A DNA stretch of 64,000 nucleotides, from the NCBI GenBank assembly GCA_963576565.1, contig OY755044.1, positions 54,345,783 to 54,409,782 of the forward strand. Reading direction: 5' to 3'. A program made the position numbers and the translations under genes. Below the pieces are notes generated by a model that was not told the origin of the DNA, made no database searches, and saw only the letters and a program-made list of their open reading frames with translations. Below are positions 52,380 to 62,911 of the stretch, in pieces. The DNA comes from Aspidapion aeneum (Eukaryota; Arthropoda; Insecta; Coleoptera; Brentidae). Position 1 is the first letter of the stretch. Each line of letters starts with the position of its first letter.

Positions 52380-52915
52380 AGACTGCAACACATTTCAGGG
52401 GTCTGGTACGTTTTACCACCTTTCTTAAAACTACGAAGTTTTTTGAAAAATGATAATTTTAGACCATTTTATAGTGATTTCTAAAAAAAAAATTGCGGAC
52501 TATCGTTGATTTTGTTAAAAAAATTGAAATTGAAACATTCTTAAAACCCCATTAAAACCCATACAAATTGCTACAAAAGAAGCATTTTCTCATTTCAAAC
52601 TGAAACAAAACGGTCCCTGACGTCTATCAGCTGTCAACAAAAACTTGAAATAACTAAGGTCACTGATCCAAATCGGGTCAGTTTTTTTGGTCCTTTTATG
52701 AAAATGCACAATTTTTAAAAAAGCATAAAATTCAAAACAAAATCAAGAAAATTATGATTCCTACATTTTTACAAATAAAAATTAGTTTAATTGAACATTA
52801 TATCAATTTTTATTCCTTAAAACACTAAAAATTAATAATTATTTACTTTTTTAAAATTTATCGAAGGTCTAAGTGAACAAAAGCAAACTGAACCCATCCG
52901 TATCGAAATGAACCA
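52380..52915. other. AT-rich spacer
   Basis: Nothing recognised beyond A/T runs. Confidence 0.3.
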
Positions 52916-53035
52916 AATCTAACGGTTCGGTTTGGTTCGGTTCGATTTGCTTAAACTGAACCGAACCTAACCGAATATAGCTAAACCTAACCTAAACAAT
53001 CCTAGCGGAACCTAACCGAACATACTCAGACTGAA
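52916..53035. repeat. GGTTC / GAACC inverted microsatellite
   Basis: GGTTCGGTTTGGTTCGGTTCG (52922-52943) is followed after about 10 bp by ACTGAACCGAACCTAACCGAA, its rough inverse. Words then drift from CCGAA and CTAAACCTAA to the CCTAACCCAA array. Confidence 0.75.
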
Positions 53036-53692
53036 CCAACCTAACCCAACCTAACCCAACCTAACCCAACCTAACCCAACCTAACCCAACCTAACCCAAC
53101 CTAACCCAACCTAACCCAACCTAACCCAACCTAACCCAACCTAACCCAACCTAACCCAACCTAACCCAACCTAACCCAACCTAACCCAACCTAACCCAAC
53201 CTAACCCAACCTAACCCAACCTAACCCAAACTAACCCAACCTAACCCAACCTAACCCAACCTAACCCAACCTAACCCAACCTAACCCAACCTAACCCAAC
53301 CTAACCCAAACTAACCCAACCTAACCCAAACTAACCCAACCTAACCCAACCTAACCCAACCTAACCCAACCTAACCCAACCTAACCCAACCTAACCCAAC
53401 CTAACCCAACCTAACCCAACCTAACATAACCTAACCCAACCTAACCCAACCTAACCCAACCTAACCCAACCTAACCCAACCCAACCCAACCCAACCCAAC
53501 CCAACCCAACCCAACCTAACCCAACCTAACCCAACCTAACCCAACCTAACCCAACCTAACCCAACCTAACCCAACCTAACCCAACCTAACCCAACCTAAC
53601 CCAACCTAACCCAACCTAACCCAACCCAGCCCAACCTAACCCAACCTAACCCAACCTAACCCAACCTAACCCAACCTAACCAAACCTAACCT
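53036..53692. repeat. (CCTAACCCAA)n array, about 65 units
   Basis: 10-bp units. On the opposite strand this reads TTGGGTTAGG, alternating TTGGG and TTAGG pentamers. A stretch near 53470-53513 is pure CCCAA (eight or so units), and rare variants (CCCAAA, CATAAC) occur. TTAGG is the insect telomere word, but the array is internal here. Confidence 0.95.
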
Positions 53693-55894
53693 ACCTATTG
53701 TTAATAAATATAGTAAAAGTTGTTAGGTTTATGTCCAGGGGGTAATTGTCCATAATCGTCGGAAATCGAGTTAGGATTAGTGTATGCGACCATAAACATT
53801 GAGTGGCGAGTGAGTGTTTGGTCTTAAATGTTTTTAGGGAAATTTTTCAAAATCTTTTTTTGCGCACTCTGGGCACCCTAATAAACCGTAATCTGGTCAC
53901 CCTAATCCATCGCAATCAAAGAAAATGGGTAATCGAAGTGTCACAAATTTTTTGTTGGTTTCTATTCTTCTTTTATATTATGTAGGACAAAATTATTAAT
54001 TAAACTAAGTGACCTTATTAAGTAAGACAGCTTGATAGTCAAATGACATTAGAAGGACATAAACATATGATACCGGCCTGTAGACCGGTCGCGGTGGTCA
54101 TATAATAATAAATATATACTTTCACGATGAAAGACCAAAATTTAACTTAAAATTACTGTAAAGTCCGCAAAAAACATTAAATTTATCGAAATTTATAAAA
54201 ACATAGATCAGTGTGTGTAACAATTCATCAAGATGTATGAAACTCGATCGTGACATGTCAAAAGTTTGGTTCGAAAAAACAAAAACAACTGGATAAAAAT
54301 CGGTATGTAAGAATTTAAAAAGAAATCATTTTTAAGAAAATCAAATACTTTTTGTTAATTTTCATGCAATGCAAAAAAAAGTGCGGGGAAGTGACACTTT
54401 CTGAATCAAAATGTGTGAGGGTAAAATCGCACGGTCGCAGAAAAAACTATCTATCGTGACGCTACTGAACTTTCTCGTGTTTTAGGAAAAACTATCTGTC
54501 AAGACGACTTACCTATGAAATGTTGTTTTTTTATGGATTTTTTTTCTTCTTTTGCACAAAAAACAATTTTGGACCATGTTTAAACTCAAATAGTTACTTC
54601 TAAACTTGTTTTTAAACGTTTTAAGATTTCTTTTTGTAATATTCCCGCACAAAATTCAAAAAAAAATCATTTCCGTACTTAGACAACATTGTCTATCAGT
54701 TTTCCCTGTATACACGGACTAACAGGTAGAATCACTCAAAATACGGCAGGTGGATTAAAGGTAGCCAGCTGCTTTTCTGTCGCTCTTATGCCGTCAGTGT
54801 GAAAGAGATAAAAGTACCCTTATATTATCTAGGGTATTATTAGCATGCAAAATCAGCCTATCTTTGTCCGTTTCACATGTTCAATAATGTCTATCTCTGT
54901 TTTTATTGTAAAAGAAATACCCGACCATAGGAACCAAATTGGATAGGGTCAATAAAAAATGCCTTGTCTTTCCGTCTCTAACGCCCTTTTAGGGCGTTAT
55001 ACAACTCAATGAGTTTTAATAATATTTAGACAAGAAATAAGAATAAAAAAATTAGTAGTAGTACTTAAAAAAAATTATTTAATCTTAAGAGCATTTTTTG
55101 TAATTTTTTTACAAAACGCGATATTGCTAATTCTGGTATTTTTTTGCGCGGTTCTGTGTAACGATAATGTATAAATTTAACCACATTGTGATAGGCTAAC
55201 TCAAAAAATACAATAATTATTATACGGGATCAAAATCACCACTAAACTGTGTTTAAGGAAAGCAAATAATCCAAAATTTTTTACAATTACAAATTTAAAT
55301 TTTGGTGAAAATTTCACTTCTAAAATTTTTAATAAAAAAAACTCAAAATATTTGTTGAGATTGTTATAGAGCGGTAGATAGATACATCTACTGGCTGCAT
55401 AAAACTGAAAACAAAATTGTCCTACAGATTACCGTTTTTGAGATATTTGACAAAAAGTAGGTTACTATCAATCTTCACCTTTAGGGTGTCGCGACGCTAC
55501 CTATAATGCGACGCCGAGCAAATCACTGTTTTTTCCTAACTTCGTAGGGAGTCCTTAAACAGCATGCCAAGTTATATCAAAATCACCCAAACATTGAATA
55601 TTTCCAATTTGACTGCCCAACCAAAGTAACCCAAATACGTAAGCACTTTTTACCATAGTAACAAACCTAAGGTTATTGTACTACATCTTCCCCTTTCGAA
55701 AGAACGGAATTCATCTGCACAATGAATGACATTCAATCGAACTATAACTTTACAGATTCTGGAAAGGTATACTGTTCGGGCAGCAAAACACAATTTTTGG
55801 TGATTTTGGTAAAACTTGGTACGTTTGTAGAGCGTGCCAAGAGAAGTAGAGAAAATTTTTTTTTGGTTTGAATTCTACTGATTGCCGCGTTTCA
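53693..55894. other. Non-coding stretch with one perfect hairpin
   Basis: No gene. TAACGCCCT-TTT-AGGGCGTTA (54979-54999) is a perfect 9-bp stem with a 3-nt loop. Confidence 0.4.
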
Positions 55895-56604
55895 GTGTCC
55901 TTAAATTTCAAATTTGCACCTTTATATTTTTTTCTAATATCTTAAAACTGAAAACAGCTAAAATATTTTTCATGACAATTTTGATTAGGTAAGGCCTGTC
56001 TCTATAAGCCTATGTAACGCAACTTTTAAAAATATTTTTTTATATTAAGAAAAATAAAAAAAATTTTGAAAATTTATCAAAGTAGTGATTTTTTTAAAAC
56101 TTGAAATTTTGGACCCTGTCAAAAAGTTTCAGAGGCGGATTTTATCTGACATACTTTTTTTTATTTCTTTTGAGTCTGGCTATATCTCACTTTTTAAAAT
56201 TTGAAAAAATCTTGCAGGGAAAATCTGTCGCAGAGTCACAAATACCACGCTGTCGCGTTTTTCGCAAAATTCAAAGATTTTGGACTGCTTATACAAAAAA
56301 AATTTTCAAAACTTTATTTGACCAAAACTTAAAATAATTTTTACCGGTTCTGATTGAGAACTGAATGCAAAATTTACTTTCTTAAAAAAAAAAATAAATA
56401 AATATAACCCAATATATTCAAAAATTTACCACAAACATGGTTTAAAATAACGATTTTTTAAAACCCTTGTTCTAATATAGACAAGCTTTCAAACGGTATG
56501 CAATTTTTTTCAAAATCTACTTGGTAAGTGGTAGTAAAAAAGCGTTTAAAGTTGGCTATTTTTCAGTTTTTATTAAAATATATTCAAATCATATACTAGT
56601 CGGT

Positions 56605-57536
56605 CATTAAACCGTCATTTTCGTCAATTTTTGGGGGATTTTAATAAACAATGACACAATTGTACATCAACTTAAGCAAAGTAAAAAAAAAATGGTTGGT
56701 ACTCCACTATAAGTTGCGTATCAGTGTCCTTAAATTTCTGGTTTGCGCCTTTCCACTTTTTTCAAAATATCTCAAAATCAAAAAAATTGTTAAAATTAGA
56801 TTTTTTAAATGCATTCAATATGCTTTCAAGATCGTCTCTATTAGCCGAGGTTTCAAATTTGATCTCTGATTATTATAACTTTATAAGACAGTCTTACTAT
56901 GAGCCATCACTTCTTTCCTTTAATGACAGGACAATTCTTTCTCAAAGAGGCGTTCAGCAAGGGGATCCTTTAGGTCCCGCTTTGTTTTCTTTAACTTTAC
57001 ATCCCATAATTAAATCATTAAAAAGTGACCTTAACATTTGGTATTTAGACGACGGTTCTCTTTGCGGCGACCTACCTACCGTTTTAAATGATTTTAAATA
57101 AATAATCGGGAATTCCTTAAAAGTTGGCTTGGAGGTAAACTTTAAAAAGTGCGAGATTTCAATGATTTCATCATTTAATAATTTTAGTCTTGATCTTTCG
57201 CACTTTGACGAATTTATATCCATTGCCCCAGAAATTAAAATAGTTTCAAAAGAAGAACTTATACTTTTAGGAAGCCCTTTAGGAGAAAATAGTTTAAAAA
57301 TTGAATTACAAAACAAAATTTTAACCTTAAAAAGATTTTCTTCAAATTTACATACATTAAACCGCCATTTTCGTCAATTTTTGGGGGATTTTAATAAACA
57401 ATGACACAATTGTACATCAACTTAAGCAAAGTAAAAAAAAAATGGTTGGTACTCCACTATAAGTTGCGTATCAGTGTCCTTAAATTTCTGGTTTGCGCCT
57501 TTCCACTTTTTTCAAAATATCTCAAAATCAAAAAAA
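56605..57536. repeat. 182-bp direct repeats flanking the R2-like fragment
   Basis: 56605-56786 and 57355-57536 (CATTAAACCG...CTCAAAATCAAAAAA) match with a single mismatch (CCGTC / CCGCC). They bracket the RT fragment exactly. Confidence 0.9.
56787..57354 (+). pseudogene. R2-like RT core fragment (second copy)
   Basis: Matches 60975-61531 of the larger element almost base for base (TCT/CCC-type difference near 56870) but retains 7 bp lost there. It encodes LDFLNAFNMLSR (motif A), GVQQGDPLGPALFSL (motif B) and YLDD (57042-57053), then LGSPLGE and KRFSSNL. Both copies share the same in-frame TAA after VLNDFK (about 57100 and 61278). It is fused in frame to flanking repeat sequence upstream, but that fusion is unlikely to mean anything. 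Confidence 0.88.
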
Positions 57537-58239
57537 GCTAATTATTTTTTTATTGTTGTTTTAATAAGGTAAAACCTGTCTGTATGTGTCCATGTACCAC
57601 AACTTTTAGAAATGTTTATTGATTTCAGACAAAATAATGTCAAAATCAAAACTTTGCCAAATTTACCAAAGTGGTGATTTCTTCAAAACTTGAATTTTTG
57701 GATCCTGTCCAGAAATTTCTTCCTTTAAGTCTAGCTCTATCTCACTTTTTAAAACATTAAAACATATTGCAGGAAAAACCTGTAGCATAATCACATATAC
57801 TAAGCTGTCGCGTTTTTCGCAAAATTCAGAGACTTTGGACTGCTTATACAAAACTATTTTTTAAAACTTTACTTGACCAAAACTTAAAATAGTTTTTACC
57901 GGATCTGATAGAGAACTAAATACAAAATTTACTTTCTTAAAAAAAATAAATAAATATAATCTAATATATTCAAAAATTTACTACAAATATTGAAAAATCA
58001 CAGGTTTAAAATAACGGTTTTTTAAGCAAAACTTACATGTTTGAAGATAAACGGCTGGGGATTTTTTATTTTGCGTTTAATTTTGAGTCCCCTTAAAATA
58101 GTAGAGTAAATTTGTAGGGTATTTCAATAAAAAGCTGCAAAAACGGTATATTTTTTTATATTTGGCATGGTAGTAGCTAACATCAAAAGCTCAATTTTCA
58201 ATCGAGGATCCCCTGATATCCGGCCTCGGAATCCAAGAT

Positions 58240-59393
58240 GGCGGCTGCCAAAGTTAAGAAAAAAAATGAATTTCCTGTTTTAAGACAAGTTAAATTAATT
58301 TTGATAAACTTACTTTAAGTGGGACCTACTTAATTCAAAAATGTAAAAAAATTTACACCTGTCACTTTAAAACAAAATGGCGGCTATATTTTTTTTAAAT
58401 AGTTTTTCTTCGATATTTTCTTTATTTTTTGTGCGATATTTATTTTTAATACCTCATATTAAAGCCACAGACCAGCTCTTTAAACCTATTGAAAAAAAGT
58501 TATTAGTTTCTTAGCCGACACAAAGATGGCGTTTAATATGTCAAAAATAAAAGAGACCTTTATAACCTGTAGACTAAATTAAATAAAAAAAAAATTTTTT
58601 TGGATTTTATCAATAGTAAGCCAAATTTTGTAAAAATGTAAAAACAATTTACAATTTGACATTAAACATTTTAAGATGGCGGCCGAAGTTCAGTTAAAAA
58701 AGTTATTTTTTTGTTCTTGTTTGACAGAACTAGTATTGCCGTGTAATATATCGATTTATACGAAATAGGGGTCGCCGATTTTAAATATTTCATCATAAAT
58801 GACATATGTCTATTATTAATCAAGATGGCGGCGTTCAAAATATAAAAACAACATTATCTTCTTGGTTTGGTAATTTTTTTTAACCAAGATATGTAGTTTT
58901 ATATTACTTTTAATTAGTTTTAAGTCATAATGTACAAAAATAATATAATTTATTAATTTTTTAAAGATGACGGTCGAAAAAGAAAAAAAAAATTTTTGTT
59001 TATTTTTTCGAAATTTAACAAAAAAAACGGGAAAAAACAAGACATCTCGGTAAACAAAACACAGATATTTTAAAAATGTCAAAAAAGTTGACATATGTCA
59101 CGTACCGGGTGATTTGATTGAATCGACCATATTTTACTTAACAGCTATCTCCGTTAATATTAATCGAACAGTAACGTTTAAATAAGCAAAGTTAAATAAT
59201 TTTTTCTAAATCATCAGAATCTGATGTCAAAAATGACCTATGTCATACACTTGTCAAACTTTTGACATATGGTTTATTTATTTAAATAAAGTTTTAGTTG
59301 GTAAGACTCGCTTTTCTGATTTCAAAAATATATAATATGTTGACATTTAGACCAGCCGTTATTGAAATATTTGCATTTTAATAACCTAAATAA
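58240..59393. repeat. Left arm of a long inverted repeat; AAGATGGCGGC array, period about 147 bp
   Basis: Reverse complement of 62912-64000. In one 105-bp sample (59190-59295 against 63005-63110) I count four differences. The arm itself is a degenerate tandem array with AAGATGGCGG boxes near 58240, 58375, 58524, 58672, 58820 and 58966 (steps 135-149 bp) and palindromes TGACATATGTCA. Its left limit is unknown, because the right arm leaves the window. Confidence 0.88.
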
Positions 59394-59619
59394 ATATATT
59401 GGCCTTTAATTTGTGAGACTTTATTATATATTTTTTCTAATTTTTACAAGTTTATAAACATAATTAAATTATCAAAACACGCTAGCGGTCTGCCCCAATG
59501 TACGTAGTATCGAAAATTCATCGAGTACAGAAAATTTAGATCAAGTTTAAAGAAGAAAATCATTTCAAAATAAGTTCTGCTAATTTGACATTTTGATAAA
59601 AAATTTGTCAAATTTGAAA

Positions 59620-60050
59620 TGCCCCGAATGTGAAAAATGTTTTTCTACTCAAAATGGTTTGAAAATTCATCAAGGAAGAAGGCAAGCAACCACTTTCCAT
59701 CAACACTTCCCTCAACTTCTAATGGATCTCCAGGTATAAATTCAAGATTAGGCCGTTACTTCAGACCAAAATATAATTATTTTCAAGATTCATCAAGGTC
59801 AATTGAAAATTCACAAGTATCCCTCAACCAAGAAGATGCTGAACAACCCTCTTTAACAAACAATTCGTCAAAACAACTAACCAAAAATAAACAATGCCCT
59901 CAATGTAAAAAGTTCTTTTGTGGTAATATTGGTTTAAAACGTCATATAAAAATCAAACATCATGAAGAAACTCAAGAAATTATTTCGGAAGACAATGATT
60001 TTGAGGTGAGTGCAAGTTCAATTTCTGATTTTTTTGTCTTCGCTTCGTAG
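59620..60050 (+). pseudogene. R2-like N-terminus with two C2H2 zinc fingers
   Basis: CPECEKCFSTQNGLKIH (from 59620) is in a different frame from the rest, so a shift lies near 59670. The frame from 59637 runs through a Ser/Asn-rich linker to CPQCKKFFCGNIGLKRHIKIKH (about 59893-59960). Zinc fingers at this place bind the target DNA in R2-type elements. The frame ends at 60050. Confidence 0.8.
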
Positions 60051-60447
60051 AGAAAAACCAATCTTGTCGAGAATTCCTAAAAGCGCTAGAAACTGTTTTG
60101 CTTGTGAATACACAGATTTATTAAGAAAATGTGTTCAGGAGAATTCTGTCTTATCGTGGTTTAGACTCTTAATTTTTCCAAATGCCACTCTTTGCGTACC
60201 CGAAAAATCAAATAACGATAAATCACTCACCTCTTTTGTTAAGCAAAACTTGTCTGCTTGGCAAAACAATAATAAATTATCAATATCATCTTTGTACGAG
60301 ACATATAAACCAAGGAAGTATGCCCAAAAATCCGAAAATATAAGCAAATCAAACAAAAACTCTAACTTAGCAAAAAAAGTGGACCAAAAACTATCAAACG
60401 GTGACATTCAAGGTGCAATAAGACTTTTGTGCAGCGAAGATCATTAG
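60010..60447 (+). pseudogene. R2-like linker between zinc fingers and RT
   Basis: Continues the protein in another frame (SLRREKPILSRIPKSARNCF, LSAWQNNNKLS, KVDQKLSNGDIQGAIRLLCS). It resembles the region just upstream of RT in R2-like proteins, with a SSNGDI/AIRLL-type motif. It stops at TAG 60445-60447 and picks up again after small indels. Confidence 0.7.
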
Positions 60448-60453
60448 CTTCAA

Positions 60454-60978
60454 ATGATGACTACATTTACAGAACTTCAAGAAAAACATCCAGCTCCCTT
60501 ACCGGATGAAAATAAAACAGAATATTTAGGCAACACAACTAGTATTGAAATTTTGGATCAAGAAATTAAACAAGCAATTTATTCATTTAAACCCGGTTCT
60601 GCTGGGGGCCTGGACTCTTTTAAACCCCAGCATTTAAAGGATATGATCAATGATCATTTGGGCATGTCATCAAGCAATCTTATAACAACGTTAGTGGTAT
60701 TTGTTAAAAAAATTATTGAAGATAAACTTCCCATTGAAATCCGATCGGTTTTTTTTGGAGCAACACTTTGCGCGTTAAGAAAAAAAGATGGGGGAATTCG
60801 CCCAATTGCTGTTAGGAGACTGGTAGGTAAGATAATCTGCTCAAAAATAGGTGATCTTATGGGTAACTATCTAAGGCCAATACAATTGGTTTTGGCACCA
60901 AATCTGGCATCGAGGGAGCAGTTCATGCCACCCGTCGCTTTATTTCTTTTGATCATCAGACTCCAAAATTTATGTTAA
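60454..60978 (+). pseudogene. R2-like RT N-terminal part
   Basis: Words FKPGSAGGLDSFKPQHLKDM, KKDGGIRPIAV and RRLVGKIICSKI are the fingers region of the RT. A 1-bp deletion at about 60889 (in QLxFGT) throws the frame, so the translated end of this block is not the native sequence. Confidence 0.82.
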
Positions 60979-61559
60979 AATTAGATTTTTTAAATGCATT
61001 CAATATGCTTTCAAGATATTAGCCGAGGTTTCAAATTTGATCCCTGATTATTATAACTTTATAAGACAGTCTTACTATGAGCCATCACTTCTTTCCTTTA
61101 ATGACAGGACAATTCTTTCTCAAAGAGGCGTTCAGCAAGGGGATCCTTTAGGTCCCGCTTTGTTTTCTTTAACTTTACATCCCATAATTAAATCATTAAA
61201 AAGTGACCTTAACATTTGGTATTTAGACGACGGTTCTCTTTGCGGCGACCTACCTACCGTTTTAAATGATTTTAAATAAATAATCGGGAATTCCTTAAAA
61301 GTTGGCTTGGAGGTAAACTTTAAAAAGTGCGAGATTTCAATGATTTCATCATTTAATAATTTTAGTCTTGATCTTTCGCACTTTGACGAATTTATATCCA
61401 TTGCCCCAGAAATTAAAATAGTTTCAAAAGAAGAACTTATACTTTTAGGAAGCCCTTTAGGAGAAAATAGTTTAAAAATTGAATTACAAAACAAAATTTT
61501 AACCTTAAAAAGATTTTCTTCAAATTTACAAAATTTAAGTTCTCACTCTGCCTTTTTTT
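60890..61559 (+). pseudogene. R2-like RT palm and thumb start
   Basis: KSGIEGAVHATRRF and LDFLNAFNML (motif A) are followed by a 7-bp deletion at about 61018 relative to the copy at 56830. GVQQGDPLGPALF (motif B), YLDD (61220-61231), a TAA after VLNDFK (61277-61279) and VNFKKCEIS and LGSPLGENS follow. A 9-T run (61553-61561) adds a base and shifts the frame into the last block. Confidence 0.85.
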
Positions 61560-62735
61560 TTGCTTAAAAATTCTTTCGCCATACCAAGGGTTACTTACCT
61601 TATTAGATGCACCCCTTGCTGGAAAGGGCCAAATCTTTTAAATAATTATGATTTAACTCTAAAAGATATATCCGAGAATATAACAAATTGTAAATTTAGT
61701 TCAGATTCATGGTCCATTTGTAAACTACCAGTAAAATATGGAGGTTTAGGCATTCGCGATATAACTTCATTATGTTTCTCGGCATTTATAGCTTCATGCA
61801 AAAATGTATCTAATCTTCTTAATACGATTCTTCCACTCATTATTCAAAATTCCTCCGACAATGTTTTAACTCAAGCCTCCGAATCTTGGTCATCTTTATG
61901 TGAATACAAATTTTCGTCAGAGAGTTTTTCAAAACAAAAGCATCTAGATGATAAAGTATGTAGTTTTTTTATAGATAAAATTTTAACCGAATCTAGTGAC
62001 TCACTGAAAAAGGCTCGTCTTATTGCAATTCAAGAAAAGGAAAGTGGGGCATGGCTCAATACTCTTCCTTCTTCCGCTCTGGGAACACATTTAGATGATA
62101 CAACTTTTAGAATATCCATAGCTCTTCGCACTGGTCAACCTGTATGCGAGACCCATACCTGCTCTTGTGGTGAATCTGTTCTTTCAAATGGGCATCACGG
62201 CCTGTCTTGCTGCAAGAGCGCTGGTAGATGGTCTCGCGACAGCAGCCTAAATGACATTATTAAAAGGGCACTTGTTTCCGCGGGCGTTCCAGCTATCCTG
62301 GAGCCTTCAGGAATTTGCAGGAATGATGGAAAAAGAGCTGATGGTCTAACCTTAGTTCCTTGGAATAGGGGTAGGCCATTAGTATGGGACGCCACTTGCT
62401 CCGATACTATGGCTAATTCATACATAAATTTAACATCAAAAAAAGCGGGAGAAGCGGCAAAAATAAGGGAACAAATTAAAATAAACAAATATTCAGAATT
62501 ATCTCAAAATTATATTTTTGTTCCTTTTTCTGTAGAGACTTTTGGACCTTGGGGGGAAAAAGCTAAAAATTTTGTCAAAGAACTTGGTGCCAAAATCGAA
62601 TGTAAGTCCCACGAACCTAGATCAACCTCATTTTTGATTCAGAGGTTAAGCCTTGCCATTCAAAGGGGAAATGCAGCTTCAGTCATAGGAACCATTCCCG
62701 ACATGCAGCAGTTGGACGAAATTTTCAATCTTTAA
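61560..62735 (+). CDS. R2-like thumb, CCHC motif and PD-(D/E)XK endonuclease, 391 aa open frame
   Basis: The longest open piece of the element. Residues 1-160 are RT thumb and linker (KYGGLGIRDI at 59-68). A cysteine/histidine motif follows (C201-x-C203...H213-x3-C217). The endonuclease has KRADG at 258-262 and VWDAT with D277, then KKAGEAAK. In R2 this nuclease nicks target DNA. It is open to its natural stop but has no upstream part in frame, so on its own it is a C-terminal remnant. Confidence 0.8.
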   Translation: MLKNSFAIPRVTYLIRCTPCWKGPNLLNNYDLTLKDISENITNCKFSSDSWSICKLPVKYGGLGIRDITSLCFSAFIASCKNVSNLLNTILPLIIQNSSDNVLTQASESWSSLCEYKFSSESFSKQKHLDDKVCSFFIDKILTESSDSLKKARLIAIQEKESGAWLNTLPSSALGTHLDDTTFRISIALRTGQPVCETHTCSCGESVLSNGHHGLSCCKSAGRWSRDSSLNDIIKRALVSAGVPAILEPSGICRNDGKRADGLTLVPWNRGRPLVWDATCSDTMANSYINLTSKKAGEAAKIREQIKINKYSELSQNYIFVPFSVETFGPWGEKAKNFVKELGAKIECKSHEPRSTSFLIQRLSLAIQRGNAASVIGTIPDMQQLDEIFNL

Positions 62736-62911
62736 ATGTGTGCTTGGGGATGTATGCTTGCGTGTGTGAGTTTAGAGTTTAACTTTTATTAATTTTATTT
62801 TTATTGTTTATTTCTTGTTTTATACCTATTTAATGTTAAAATAAATATTTTATACAAAAAAAAATACAATAAGGATTGCCATTTTGTTAATGAATATAAT
62901 TTTTAAAATGC

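Larger units (their letters stand above)
55895..58020. repeat. Two copies of an about 820-bp repeat, one carrying an RT fragment
   Basis: Unit A (55895-56460) and unit B (57467-58010) share CAGTGTCCTTAAATTTC, AGGTAA(G/A)(G/A)CCTGTCT, CTATCTCACTTTTTAAAA, CTGTCGCGTTTTTCGCAAAA and TTTTTACCGG(T/A)TCTGAT. Their spacing is about 1570 bp, or about 820 without the 182-bp duplication and RT fragment in between. Confidence 0.75.
59585..62870 (+). mobile_element. R2-like (REL-endonuclease) non-LTR retrotransposon, degenerate
   Basis: One long protein-coding region broken by frame lesions: zinc fingers, RT, then a CCHC-type motif and a PD-(D/E)XK endonuclease at the C-terminus. The single-frame layout with a C-terminal restriction-like endonuclease defines the R2/NeSL/CRE group. 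The exact clade is not resolved. A 3' UTR of about 130 bp ends in an A-rich tail (about 62855-62870). The flanks are not rDNA. It lies in the loop of a long inverted repeat. Confidence 0.85.

Noticed and set aside
53036..53692. A true chromosome end (telomere)
   Set aside because: More than 10 kb of ordinary sequence follows on the right and a long spacer on the left. The array is internal, and the TTGGG half is not the canonical insect repeat.
59585..62870. A genuine R2 in 28S rDNA
   Set aside because: Flanking DNA is satellite-like inverted repeat, not rRNA sequence. I therefore call it only R2-like.
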